A DNA stretch of 64,000 bases from Halomicrobium katesii DSM 19301 (GTDB taxonomy: Archaea; Halobacteriota; Halobacteria; Halobacteriales; Haloarculaceae): positions 1,865,699-1,929,698 of the forward strand of contig NZ_KB905378.1 of assembly GCF_000379085.1 (NCBI RefSeq), written 5' to 3'. Position 1 is the first letter of the stretch. Each line of letters opens with the position of its first letter. A program made the position numbers and the translations under genes. Positions 34,968-43,358 of the stretch are shown one piece after another. Under the pieces are notes generated by a model that was not told where the DNA came from, searched no databases, and was given only the letters and a program-made list of their open reading frames with translations.

Positions 34968-37391
34968 ATGGGTGACTCGGCGGTCGACGAACGTGGCTGG
35001 GAGGAGTACTTCGCGTTCGACGAGCCGTACGCGAACCAGGGCGACGCCATCGAGCGCGCGATCGAGGCCGGCGAGGCGCGGGGATACCTCGCGATGGAGG
35101 GCCCCTGTGGCACCGGCAAGACGATGGCGGCCCTGACAGCCGGCGCACAGCTGCTCGACGCCGGCCACTACGAGCGGATCGTCGTCGTGACGCCGGTCAA
35201 GCAGCAACTCCAGCAGTTCGTCACGGACCTCCGCGCGATGAACGCCGGACTGGACGAGCCACTGAACGGCATCTCACTGGTCGGCAAGCGCGACCTCTGT
35301 CCGTACGGCCGCGAAGATATCTTTCCCGAGGGTAGCTCCGTCCACGACCGCTGTGAAGACCTGCGAGAGAACACGGCACGGCTCGTCGAGGCCGAGGGCG
35401 ACGGCACAGACCACGCGCCGGCCAGCGCCGCCGTCGAGGCGGAACTCGGCGACGACGAGCAGTGGTGGGACCCACAGATCGCCAGCGACCTCGCGGCGGC
35501 GGCCCGCCCGGACGCCCGCGACCAGCAGCGCTTGGGCGAGGGGACGCTGGGGACCGCCGGTGCCGACTCCCCGTATCGACCGAGCCAGCCCGCTGCCCCG
35601 GAATCGATCGCCGACGGCGACGATCCGCCGCTGTACTGTCCGTTCGAGGCCGACTGGTACGCCCGCAACACCGGCTCGCCGATCGACTTCGGCGTCGGGG
35701 AACACGGCGTCGTCACGGCCGAGGAGTACCTCCCCGCGTCGGTGGAGTACGGCACCTGTCCACACCGCGCGATGAGCGTCCTGCTGGAGGCTGCCGACGT
35801 GGTGATCGGCAACTACAACCACCTGTTCGACCCACAGACCCGTCCGCTCCTCGCCCCGATCCTCGACGAGGACACGTTCGTGGTCGTCGACGAGGCCCAC
35901 CGGCTCGAAGAGCGCGTCCGCGACCTCCTCTCGGATCGCGTCGGGAGACAGACGCTCACACAGGCCAGAAACGACCTCAACTTCCTGCTCCAGCGGGCTC
36001 GCCAGACCGACGACCACCGACAGCAAGTCGAGGAGGTGCTCGCCGCACGCGAGGTCCCGCTGGCGGCCGTCGAGCGGGCCCAGCAGCTCTACGACGACGT
36101 ACTCGACTGGCTCGACGACCGGGTTCGGACCTACCTCGACGGCGAGTTCGAGCGGTGGCGCACCGACCCCGACAAGCTCCCCCAGCGCGACCACGAGATC
36201 CCGCTGCGAGACCCGGAGACCGTCGAACCGGACGCCCTGACCGAGTGGACCGAACGCGAGGGGTACGACGGCGGCCTGTGGCGCTCGCTCCCGAAGATCG
36301 GCGCGGCGGTCGAGGAGGCCATCGACACGCTCGGCCTCTCGCGGACCCCGGTCTGTGCCGCCGTCGGGACGATCGCGGGCCAGTGGTGGGAACGCGACCA
36401 CGCCGGCTTCCTCAGAGAGATCGAACTCGAACACGCACCCGCCGACGAGCGCCACGTCGACGCCGACTACGAGGTCGCGTACACCGCCGGGCTCCTGTGT
36501 TACAACTGCATGCCATCGACGGCGCTTCGCAACGTCTTCGACGACCTGGGCGGGGGCGTCCTGATGAGTGCGACGCTCGAACCGCTGGACGTGTTCCAGC
36601 ACGTCTCCGGGCTCTCATTTCTCCGCGACGGCGGCCCGGACCGGGACCCTCGCTTCGTCACGGCCGCGACCTACGGACTGACGTTTCCCGCGGACAATCG
36701 CGCGTCGTATCTCGTGGACTGTCGCCCCTTCACGGCCCGCAACCGCGGCGATCCCGAGACGATGCGACCGCTGGGCGAGGGCTGGAACCCGACCCGCGAC
36801 GAGTACGCCCACGCCCTCCGATCGCTGGCGCGCTCGCCCGGCAACGTCCTCGTGGCGATGCCGAACTACCGGGAGGCCGCGTGGGCCGGCGCGTACCTCG
36901 ACGACGCCGTCGACAAGCCGGTCCTCGTCGACGAGTCGTCCAGCAACGACGCGACGAACCGCCTCAAGCAACGCTTCTACGACGGGCCGGGCAAGGTGCT
37001 CGTCACCAGCGCACGGGGCACGCTCACCGAGGGCGTCGACTACGACGGCGAGAAGCTCTCGACCTGCGCGGTCGTCGGCATCCCGCTGGTCAACATCGGC
37101 TCGCCGCGGGTCCGGGGGGTCAAGCGGGCCTACGGCGACGCCTTCGGCGACGACGTGGCCTTCGAGTACGCCCTGACCGTGCCCGCGGTCCGGCGCGCCC
37201 GCCAGGCCATCGGGCGGGTGATCCGCGGGGCCGAGGAGGTCGGCGTCCGGGCGTTCGTCGGCCGGCGCTACTGTCCCGAGGCACGCCACTCCGTCTACGA
37301 GTTCCTGCCGGAGAACGAACGCGCGGAGTTCACGCAGTTGACCCCGGAGTTCCTGGCCGACCAGCTCGATCGGTTCTGGGAGCAGGCGTAG
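34968..37391 (+). CDS. XPD/Rad3-like Fe-S DNA helicase (DEAH)
   Basis: 807 residues of superfamily 2. Walker A is GPCGTGKTMAALTAG; the DEAH box is VVVDEAHRLEERV. Later motifs include LMSATLEPLDVF (III-like), VLVTSARGTLTEGVDYDGE and AVRRARQAIGRVIRGAEE (VI, AIGRxxR). Four cysteines between motifs I and II (about 111, 129, 224 and 264; LCPYG, RCEDL, YCPFEA, TCPHRA) fit the iron-sulfur cluster of XPD/DinG helicases. The spacing is unusual, with about 95 residues between the second and third. Probable role: 5'-3' unwinding in nucleotide excision or replication-linked repair. The ATG at 34968 is chosen because upstream codons cross the divergent promoter. Confidence 0.9.
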   Translation: MGDSAVDERGWEEYFAFDEPYANQGDAIERAIEAGEARGYLAMEGPCGTGKTMAALTAGAQLLDAGHYERIVVVTPVKQQLQQFVTDLRAMNAGLDEPLNGISLVGKRDLCPYGREDIFPEGSSVHDRCEDLRENTARLVEAEGDGTDHAPASAAVEAELGDDEQWWDPQIASDLAAAARPDARDQQRLGEGTLGTAGADSPYRPSQPAAPESIADGDDPPLYCPFEADWYARNTGSPIDFGVGEHGVVTAEEYLPASVEYGTCPHRAMSVLLEAADVVIGNYNHLFDPQTRPLLAPILDEDTFVVVDEAHRLEERVRDLLSDRVGRQTLTQARNDLNFLLQRARQTDDHRQQVEEVLAAREVPLAAVERAQQLYDDVLDWLDDRVRTYLDGEFERWRTDPDKLPQRDHEIPLRDPETVEPDALTEWTEREGYDGGLWRSLPKIGAAVEEAIDTLGLSRTPVCAAVGTIAGQWWERDHAGFLREIELEHAPADERHVDADYEVAYTAGLLCYNCMPSTALRNVFDDLGGGVLMSATLEPLDVFQHVSGLSFLRDGGPDRDPRFVTAATYGLTFPADNRASYLVDCRPFTARNRGDPETMRPLGEGWNPTRDEYAHALRSLARSPGNVLVAMPNYREAAWAGAYLDDAVDKPVLVDESSSNDATNRLKQRFYDGPGKVLVTSARGTLTEGVDYDGEKLSTCAVVGIPLVNIGSPRVRGVKRAYGDAFGDDVAFEYALTVPAVRRARQAIGRVIRGAEEVGVRAFVGRRYCPEARHSVYEFLPENERAEFTQLTPEFLADQLDRFWEQA

Positions 37392-37434
37392 CCGCGGGCG
37401 AACGGCTTTGTCCTGTCGGCGAGAGGTGGTCGCC

Positions 37435-37880
37435 ATGAGCGATTCGTGTGCGGACCGGCTGGAGGCCGCGTTCTGGCGTCGCCACGCGAACCCCAAGAGC
37501 GGCTGGTCGCGCGTTCCCACTGGCCCCGTGATCGTCTACGCGATCTACCGGCGCGACTGGCGGCTGCTCGCGGCGGCGCTGGTCTGGACGGCCGTCAACC
37601 CGATCCTGTTCTCGCCGCCCGAGACCGACGACGCCTGGATGACCCGTGCGGTCCTCGCCGAACGGTGGTGGATCGACGACGAGCAGCGCTCGACGATCGG
37701 GCTGGACTACCCGAACGTCTGCAACGCCGTCGGTGCCTCGGCGTTCGGGTACGCGCTGTACGCCGCTGGCAACGCCGCGCGCGCGGTGCCGCGGCCGCGA
37801 CGGCGCTGGGCGTCGCGCTGAAGCTCTGGTGGCTGCGCGTGCTGGTAGCGCGTTACGACGCGCGAGCCCGGCGGAGCTGA
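37435..37880 (+). pseudogene. DUF6653-like membrane protein with a 3' frameshift
   Basis: The frame from 37435 reads WRRHANPKSGWSRVPTGPVI, two hydrophobic helices, FSPPETDDAWMTRAVLAE and YALYAAGNAAR, which matches the haloarchaeal DUF6653 pattern. It then runs into an Arg-rich unrelated tail and stops at 37821. In the +1-shifted frame the expected ending appears: TALGVALKLWWLRVLVARYD, to a TGA at 37878-37880. The slip is in a CG-rich run around 37765-37800. Either a recent mutation or a sequencing error is possible. The protein role is unknown. Confidence 0.7.
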
Positions 37881-37901
37881 CGCGGCGATCCCCAAACTAC
37901 C

Positions 37902-38486
37902 TCAGATGTCGATCGGACAGCCGTTGATTTGCCCGCCGCGCATCCCGTCGGCCAGCCAGTACGTCGACAGGACGACGACGGCGAGGGCCAGCACGGCGAA
38001 TTCGAGCCCGTCGAGCGGGAGCCAGAGCAGCGATGTCGAGACGCCGACCAGCGACAACAGCCCCAGCAAAATCGCCGAGCCACAGGCCGCACAGCCCGCC
38101 CCGAGCGCGCCCAACACCGCCCCGAGGACGCTCGTTCCGCCCTGCTGGAGCGAGAGGCCGTGTTCTCGGAAGTGGTAGGCCACCATCGCGACGTTGACGC
38201 CCAGCGTGGCCGCGACGACCACGAGCAGGCCGCCCTGCAGCGGCGTGAAGGCGGTGCCGACGAAGGGATAGAGGCTCGCGAGAAGCTCGACTTTCGACCC
38301 CGTGGAGATGGGCAGCGAGAGCGTGTCGACGGCGAGCGAGACGTTCAGCGACAGCGAGAAGGCGGTGAGTCCCGCCACCGCGGCCACGGCAGCGACCGCG
38401 GCGTAGGCCGGGATCGTCACGACGAGCCGGGCGGTGCGTCCCATCAGTCGCCAGTCGGCTCGACGCGTCGGTAGCGAGACCATCAT
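37902..38486 (-). CDS. Polytopic membrane protein coupled to a DsbA-like lipoprotein
   Basis: 194 residues with about five membrane helices. Between them lies LGAGCAACGSAILLGLL, a CxxC pair at a helix start that recalls membrane thiol-redox proteins (DsbB/CcdA/VKOR-like function). The C-terminus has another Cys (NGCPIDI). Its ATG (38486) overlaps the stop of the upstream thioredoxin-fold gene by four bases (ATGA), so the two are made together. A role in reoxidising or reducing the partner is inferred from the Cys pair and coupling; I do not recognise a named family. Confidence 0.75.
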   Translation of the reverse strand: MMVSLPTRRADWRLMGRTARLVVTIPAYAAVAAVAAVAGLTAFSLSLNVSLAVDTLSLPISTGSKVELLASLYPFVGTAFTPLQGGLLVVVAATLGVNVAMVAYHFREHGLSLQQGGTSVLGAVLGALGAGCAACGSAILLGLLSLVGVSTSLLWLPLDGLEFAVLALAVVVLSTYWLADGMRGGQINGCPIDI

Positions 38487-39187
38487 CCCAGAAGGACGTT
38501 CTCGAAGACCGTGAAGTCCTGGGCTCCGCTGACCGTCGTCTGGTACTCGCCGTCTCGGAACAGGTAGAACGTCGGCGTCCCCGACGTACCAGCGGCCTGT
38601 CCGGCGTCGTAGTCGGTCTGGACCGCCTCGGCGGCGGCGTCTTCGCTCACCGCTGTGACGACCGCCGATCCGTCCACGTCGGTCGCGTCGTCGAGGTACG
38701 AGCGGGTGCGATCGAGGACGTTGTCCGTCGAGAACTGCCCCTGCTGGTCGAAGTAGTGTGCCTTCAGGTCCCAGACGGCCGCCGGGTCGCGAGCGAACGT
38801 CGCCTCTAGCGCCCGCGTCGCCGGGCCGCCCCACTCGTAGACGACGGGATACCCCCGGAAGACGTAGGCCACGTCGCCCGGCGCGAGCAGTTCGGACTCG
38901 ATCTGCGGAAACGTGTTCCGGTTGAACCGCCGGCAGGTCGGACAGGAAGGGTCCTCGAAGGCGACGATGACGCCCTGCCGGCCCCGGTCACCGAGCGTCG
39001 GCTGGTCGTTGATCCCCGTCGCCGACGGGTGATCGAAGTCCACGTCGCTGCTCCCGCTGGTCATCAGCTCCCGGTCGGTCGGAGTGGCGTCGGCGTCAGT
39101 GTTGGCGTCACCGCCGACACAGCCCGCCGTCCCGGCCACCAGCCCGGCGGTCCCACCGAGTAGCCGCCGTCGCGTCAGATCGTCCAT
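38483..39187 (-). CDS. DsbA-family thioredoxin-fold lipoprotein, Tat-exported
   Basis: 234 residues. The N-terminus LTRRRLLGGTAGLVAGTAGC combines a twin-arginine signal with a lipobox Cys (about residue 23), as in haloarchaeal lipoproteins. The mature domain has VIVAFEDPSCPTCRRFNRNT with the catalytic CPTC, and GTSGTPTFYLF with the cis-Pro loop, as in DsbA/thiol-disulfide oxidoreductases. It should act outside the cell on protein disulfides. Operon with the coupled membrane protein downstream suggests a two-part redox system. Confidence 0.9.
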   Translation of the reverse strand: MDDLTRRRLLGGTAGLVAGTAGCVGGDANTDADATPTDRELMTSGSSDVDFDHPSATGINDQPTLGDRGRQGVIVAFEDPSCPTCRRFNRNTFPQIESELLAPGDVAYVFRGYPVVYEWGGPATRALEATFARDPAAVWDLKAHYFDQQGQFSTDNVLDRTRSYLDDATDVDGSAVVTAVSEDAAAEAVQTDYDAGQAAGTSGTPTFYLFRDGEYQTTVSGAQDFTVFENVLLG

Positions 39188-39318
39188 GGACGGGCGTCGG
39201 AGCCGTGGCCTATATCTCTTGGCCGGACGTCCGCTCGGCGCGCACACGGCCTGGCGACTGCCGGCAACAGTGTGGCGATGCGGAAAACATATATGCAATC
39301 GTGTGAGTGAAATAATAG

Positions 39319-39474
39319 ATGCCCGAGTGCCAGAACTGCGGCGAGTTCGTAACAGAGCAGTACGTTCGGGTCTTCACGCCCGAAGGACACGACGGGCCAC
39401 GGGTCTGCCCCTACTGCGAGGACAAGCTTCGTGACGGCGCAGACGTGCGCGAAGCACGCTCCTCTCGGCAGTAG
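39319..39474 (+). CDS. DUF7563-like small zinc-finger protein
   Basis: 51 residues: MPECQNCGEFVTEQYVRVF then RVCPYCEDKLRDG give two CxxC pairs for one zinc, followed by DVREARSSRQ. This is a widespread haloarchaeal microprotein (DUF7563 in my recollection), likely a nucleic-acid or protein adaptor. CATATATGC (about 39287-39295) lies 25-30 bases before the ATG, a good TATA box for a leaderless mRNA. Divergent from the DsbA-like gene. Confidence 0.8.
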   Translation: MPECQNCGEFVTEQYVRVFTPEGHDGPRVCPYCEDKLRDGADVREARSSRQ

Positions 39475-39583
39475 CCCGGTCCGTTTTTCGGCGCGACGGT
39501 CCCCGCAAGTGGCAGCCGTCGTCCGATCGTTCGCGTAACCGGCCAGTCGACAGTCTCAAGGACGGAACGGCGTACCTCCACGT

Positions 39584-40615
39584 ATGAGCGAACTCGACGT
39601 CGAGACGGTCGAAGAGATCGACGCGCCGACCGGTGTCGACGCGCCGGACTACGTCCTCTACGGCGGCAAGGGCGGCGTCGGCAAGACTACCTGTGCCGCG
39701 GCAACGGCGCTTGCGAGCGCCCGCGACGGCACGGCGACGCTGGTCGTCTCGACCGACCCGGCACACTCCCTGTCAGACACGCTCGGGACCGAGATCCCCG
39801 CCGAGCCCGCGCGGATCCGCGAGGATCTCCCGCTGTACGCCGCCGAGATCGATCCGGAGGCCGCCGTCGGGGAGGGACCGCTGGGGATGGACGGCGACCT
39901 CGGCGGTCTCGAACAGCTGCTGGGCGGCGAGGACGCGAACCCGCTCGCGGGATCGATGCCGGGCTCGGACGAGGCCGCGGCCATGCGACTGCTCTTGCAG
40001 TACATGGACGACGACCGCTTCGAGCGCGTGGTCGTCGACACCGCACCGACCGGCCACACGCTCCGCCTGCTGGAGCTGCCCGAGGCGATGGACTCGATGC
40101 TCGGAAAGCTGCTGACGCTCAAAGATCGCATGTCGAGCATGCTTGAGGGGCTCGGCGGGATGTTCGGCGACGACGCGGACCGAGAGGAGATGGAGCGCGA
40201 CCTCCAGGCGATGCGCGAGCAGATCGAACAGCTCCGGGCGGTCCTGCGCGACCCCGAGAAGACCGACTTCCGGGTCGTGATGGTGCCCGAGGAGCTCTCG
40301 GTGATGGAGTCCGAGCGGCTGCTGGACCGGCTGGAGGCCTTCGGTATCCCGGCCGGAACCCTCGTCGTCAACCGCGTGTTGCAGGACCTCGACAGCGTCG
40401 TCGACGCGGAACTACCGGGCGACTACGTCGGTCCGAACCACGACGACTGCGAGTTCTGTGCCCGTCGGTGGTCCGTCCAACAGGACGCGCTGGCCCGCTC
40501 TCAGGACCTCTTCCGGGGGCACGAGGTCCGGCGCGTGCCGCTGCTGGCCGAGGAGGTCCAGGGCGAGGAGCTGCTGGAAGTCGTCGCGGCCTGCCTGGAC
40601 TATAGTAGCCATTGA
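39584..40615 (+). CDS. ArsA/Get3-family ATPase
   Basis: 343 residues. Deviant Walker A GGKGGVGKTT (residues 27-36), STDPAHSLSDTLGTEIP (switch I), VVDTAPTGHTLRLL (switch II region) and CEFC (Cys289, Cys292), the zinc-binding CxxC of Get3/TRC40. A Met-rich helix (SMLGKLLTLKDRMSSMLEGL) could hold a tail-anchor helix. This fits an archaeal tail-anchored-protein targeting factor rather than arsenite export; no ars genes are near. The last residues (YSSH) and the TGA at 40613-40615 are encoded by palindromic element C2. Confidence 0.9.
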   Translation: MSELDVETVEEIDAPTGVDAPDYVLYGGKGGVGKTTCAAATALASARDGTATLVVSTDPAHSLSDTLGTEIPAEPARIREDLPLYAAEIDPEAAVGEGPLGMDGDLGGLEQLLGGEDANPLAGSMPGSDEAAAMRLLLQYMDDDRFERVVVDTAPTGHTLRLLELPEAMDSMLGKLLTLKDRMSSMLEGLGGMFGDDADREEMERDLQAMREQIEQLRAVLRDPEKTDFRVVMVPEELSVMESERLLDRLEAFGIPAGTLVVNRVLQDLDSVVDAELPGDYVGPNHDDCEFCARRWSVQQDALARSQDLFRGHEVRRVPLLAEEVQGEELLEVVAACLDYSSH

Positions 40616-40684
40616 AAATCAATGCACACCCGATCGCACGACGGCAGTGCGATCGGTGTGTAAATCGTTTCAATTGTTACTATC
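40601..40684. repeat. Palindromic element, family C, copy 2, carrying two stop codons
   Basis: 84 bp nearly identical to 19197-19280. It lies between convergent genes. The arsA-like frame enters from the left and stops at 40613-40615. The PfpI-like frame enters from the right and stops at 40670-40672. Both proteins thus end with residues encoded by the repeat. Confidence 0.92.
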
Positions 40685-41299
40685 GGCGCTCTCGCTCCGG
40701 TAGATGTCGTCCGAACGGTCGTATTCGAGCGTCGTTCGCACGCGTTCGGCGACGCCCGTGCTCCACTCCCGTTCGACGAGCCACAGCGCGAGATCGATGC
40801 CGGCGGTGACGCCGCCGGCAGTGAGCACGTCGCCGTCGTCGACGACGCGCGCGTCGACGACCGTCGCGTCCGTGGCGGCGAGGTCCGACAGCGCGCTGGC
40901 GTGGGTCACTGCCGGGCGGCCGTCGAGGAGTCCGGCGCGGGCGAGTACCATCGCACCGGTACAGACTGCGGCGACCGTCGAGCCGGCGGCGTGACAGTCC
41001 GCGACGAGGTCCGGGACGACGCCGCGTTCGACGGCCGCTCTGACGCCCCCGTCGGTCCCGCTGGCCCAGCGTCCGCCCGGCACGAGCAGGTAGTTGGGCG
41101 GCTCCTCGGCGTCGAGCGTGCCGTGTGGCACGATCTCGGTTCCCTTGCTCGCGGTCACGCTCTCGGTCGGCGTCGCGGTCACGAGCGCCACGTCGGCGAG
41201 GGCTCCGTCGCTCTCTGTCGCTCTCGCCAGCACGTCGTACGGGCCGACGGCGTCGAGCGATTCGACCCCGTCGAACAGGAGGACGGCAGCGTCGGGCAT
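40670..41299 (-). CDS. DJ-1/PfpI family protein
   Basis: 209 residues. AAVLLFDGVESLDAVGPYDV at the start, LLVPGGRWAS, and the nucleophile elbow AAVCTGAMVLARAGLLDGR (Cys about 120) match the ThiJ/PfpI fold, as in isocyanide hydratase-like and amidotransferase-like members. The following GVTAGIDLALWLVE is typical of the AraC-N-terminal/isonitrile hydratase subgroup. The reaction is not certain. The last residues (SNN) and stop are provided by palindromic element C2. Confidence 0.87.
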   Translation of the reverse strand: MPDAAVLLFDGVESLDAVGPYDVLARATESDGALADVALVTATPTESVTASKGTEIVPHGTLDAEEPPNYLLVPGGRWASGTDGGVRAAVERGVVPDLVADCHAAGSTVAAVCTGAMVLARAGLLDGRPAVTHASALSDLAATDATVVDARVVDDGDVLTAGGVTAGIDLALWLVEREWSTGVAERVRTTLEYDRSDDIYRSESADSNN

Positions 41300-41339
41300 A
41301 CCGACACGACGTGCCCGAGTCGCAAAAACGCCGGGCCGA

Positions 41340-42158
41340 TCAGACGAGCTTTCGCAGGACGGCGACCGCCAGGTCCCGCCAGCGACCCGGGAGGTGGCTG
41401 GCGAGGGTGGCGACGCGAGCGAACTGGCCGACGGGGTATCGCGGCCGTGGATCGGTGGTCACGGCGGCGTCACGGATCGCGTGTGCGACCGCGTCGGGCG
41501 AGACCGACACCGCGTTCTCGCTGACCAGCGCGGTGTCCTCGTAGAGCTCGTAGAGCCACCCGTACGCGCCCGAGGCTTCCGTGTCGGCCATCGCCTCGCC
41601 CGCCCGGTCGGCGAAGTTCGTCTCCACGGGACCGGGCTCGACCAGGACCACGTCGACGCCGAAGTCGGCGACCTCGGCTCGCAGCGAGTCGCTCATCGCT
41701 TCGAGGGCGAACTTCGAACCGGCGTAGGCTCCGGCCCCCGGCGTCGCGATCCGGCCGTTGACGCTGGAGACGTTGACGATCGTGCCGTCCTCTCGGTCCC
41801 GCATGTGAGGCAGGACCGCCCGCGTGAGTCGGTGAGGGCCGTAGACGTTCACGTCGAACTGCTCGTGGAGCTGTGCCGTCGTCACGTCTTCGAGGGGACC
41901 GTACTGGCCGTAGCCCGCGTTGTTGACCAGACAGTCGATGCGTCCCTCGGCCCCGACGACCGTCTCGACGACCCGCTCGCACTCGCGGGCGTTCGTCACG
42001 TCGAGTTCGGCCGTCTTCGCACCCGAGTCGGCGAGACCGGCCATGTCGGCCTCGTTCCGGGCCGTCGCCCACACCTGCCAGTCGTCCGCGAGAAACGCCT
42101 CGGCCGTCGCCCGCCCGATGCCAGAGGAGGCACCCGTTATCAGCGCCGTCTTCGTCAT
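41340..42158 (-). CDS. Short-chain dehydrogenase/reductase
   Basis: 272 residues with a Rossmann fold. TGASSGIG (residues 8-15) binds NAD(P), LVNNAGYGQYG is the NNAG motif, NVSSVNGRIATPGAGAYAGSK has the catalytic Ser and YxxxK, and VEPGPVETNF is the PGxxxT segment. The substrate is not predictable. It lies tandem with the PfpI-like gene, 40 bases upstream of it, so they may be cotranscribed. Confidence 0.92.
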   Translation of the reverse strand: MTKTALITGASSGIGRATAEAFLADDWQVWATARNEADMAGLADSGAKTAELDVTNARECERVVETVVGAEGRIDCLVNNAGYGQYGPLEDVTTAQLHEQFDVNVYGPHRLTRAVLPHMRDREDGTIVNVSSVNGRIATPGAGAYAGSKFALEAMSDSLRAEVADFGVDVVLVEPGPVETNFADRAGEAMADTEASGAYGWLYELYEDTALVSENAVSVSPDAVAHAIRDAAVTTDPRPRYPVGQFARVATLASHLPGRWRDLAVAVLRKLV

Positions 42159-42195
42159 GTCGGCAGCCTCGCTCCCCTGATAGTTAACCTTCCCG

Positions 42196-42513
42196 TCACC
42201 GGCCGGCCGATCCGTCGGTCGCCGCCGACTCGCGTTCCTCGTGGAACTGGAGCGCCCGGACGATCACGTACATGAGGAGAACAGCCCCACCGACCACGAG
42301 GACGAACTGACCGACGAGAAAGAACAGTACGCTGAGTTCCGGACCCACCAACAGTCCGAGCACGAATGCAGGCAGCGAGACTGCGGCGAACAGGAGCATC
42401 AGGTTGGCGATGGGGACCACTTCGGTGACGATCCGATCGTAGTCGAGGCCGCCGTCGGCGGCGAGAAACACTGGTTGGAGGGACACGCTCGGCCCTTCAC
42501 CAGACCGGTACAT
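42196..42513 (-). CDS. Small three-TM membrane protein
   Basis: 105 residues: a short N-terminus (SLQPVFLAADGG), then helices about 30-55, 60-70 and 72-92, ending HEERESAATDGSAGR. No recognised motif. Same strand as the SDR gene downstream and endonuclease V upstream, with small gaps. Confidence 0.65.
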   Translation of the reverse strand: MYRSGEGPSVSLQPVFLAADGGLDYDRIVTEVVPIANLMLLFAAVSLPAFVLGLLVGPELSVLFFLVGQFVLVVGGAVLLMYVIVRALQFHEERESAATDGSAGR

Positions 42514-42539
42514 TAGTCACGTGGATTCGGTGAAGACTG

Positions 42540-43358
42540 TCAGGTTCGCCGCTCCCGAACTGCGGCCTTCGCCTCGTCGGCGTCGCTGTCGGCCAGCCGC
42601 GTCGGCTCCGGGAGCTTGTAGCCGGCCGTGGTCGCGAGGACGATCTCCGGGACCGTCGCGGCCCCGACGCGGTGGCCGGGGCTGACGTACAGCGGATTGA
42701 CGTGGCGCTTGGGCGAGTCGTACTGTCGGGTCTGGACGGCGTGGCCGATCAGCGCCCCCGGCGTGGCGGTCTCGACGCTGTCGTCGGCCTCGATTTCCAC
42801 GGTCGTTCCGACCGAGAGTTTCCCGTCGAGCGACTCCCGGGGCTCCCCACAGAGGAGGCTCTTGGCGACGCCGATCGCGGGCACGTCGAACAGGACGCCG
42901 ACGTGGGTCGCCAGCCCGGCTTCCCGGAAGTGGATGCGGCCGCTGCCGTCGACGACCAGCAGGTCCGGCGTCCGTCGTAGCTTCCCGAGCGCTGCGAGGA
43001 TCGCCCCGCCCTCGCGAAAGGAGAGCAGCCCCGGAATGTAGGGGATTTCCGTCTCGACGGCGGCGTGGACGCGTTCGACGACCTCGTCGCCGCGGCTGAC
43101 GACGACCGCCGAGACTGCCACGTCGTCGACGAAGGCCTGGTCGACGCCCGCGACCAGCGGCTGCGCTGGCGCGCTGTCAGACCCGTCCCCGACATCCTCG
43201 CCTGGTCTGTGCTGCTCGGGGTCGGACCGGAGCGCAGCCGGATCGACGCCGAGGTCGTCCGCGAACGTCGCCTCGGCGGCGATCTCGCGCTGGAGCGACT
43301 CCATCTCGCCGCGCGAGAGCGCCGGATCGGGGACGAACTCGGGTCGAGCGGGCTCCAT
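42540..43358 (-). CDS. nfi: Endonuclease V (deoxyinosine-specific)
   Basis: 272 residues. [20 protein letters not shown] holds the first catalytic Asp. [22 protein letters not shown] is the highly conserved EIPYIPGxLSFRE block. [23 protein letters not shown] carries the second Asp and the DGxGxxHxR motif, and GVAKSLLCG follows. It cleaves DNA near deaminated adenine (inosine). Acidic N-terminal extension (about residues 1-65) is halophile-specific. The ATG overlaps the rhomboid stop by one base (TGATG), so translation is coupled. Confidence 0.95.
   Translation of the reverse strand: MEPARPEFVPDPALSRGEMESLQREIAAEATFADDLGVDPAALRSDPEQHRPGEDVGDGSDSAPAQPLVAGVDQAFVDDVAVSAVVVSRGDEVVERVHAAVETEIPYIPGLLSFREGGAILAALGKLRRTPDLLVVDGSGRIHFREAGLATHVGVLFDVPAIGVAKSLLCGEPRESLDGKLSVGTTVEIEADDSVETATPGALIGHAVQTRQYDSPKRHVNPLYVSPGHRVGAATVPEIVLATTAGYKLPEPTRLADSDADEAKAAVRERRT

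Noticed and set aside
39584-40615. Arsenite-efflux ATPase annotation for the ArsA-like gene
   Set aside because: The CxxC zinc motif and Met-rich helix fit a Get3-type targeting factor, and no arsenic-resistance genes are nearby.
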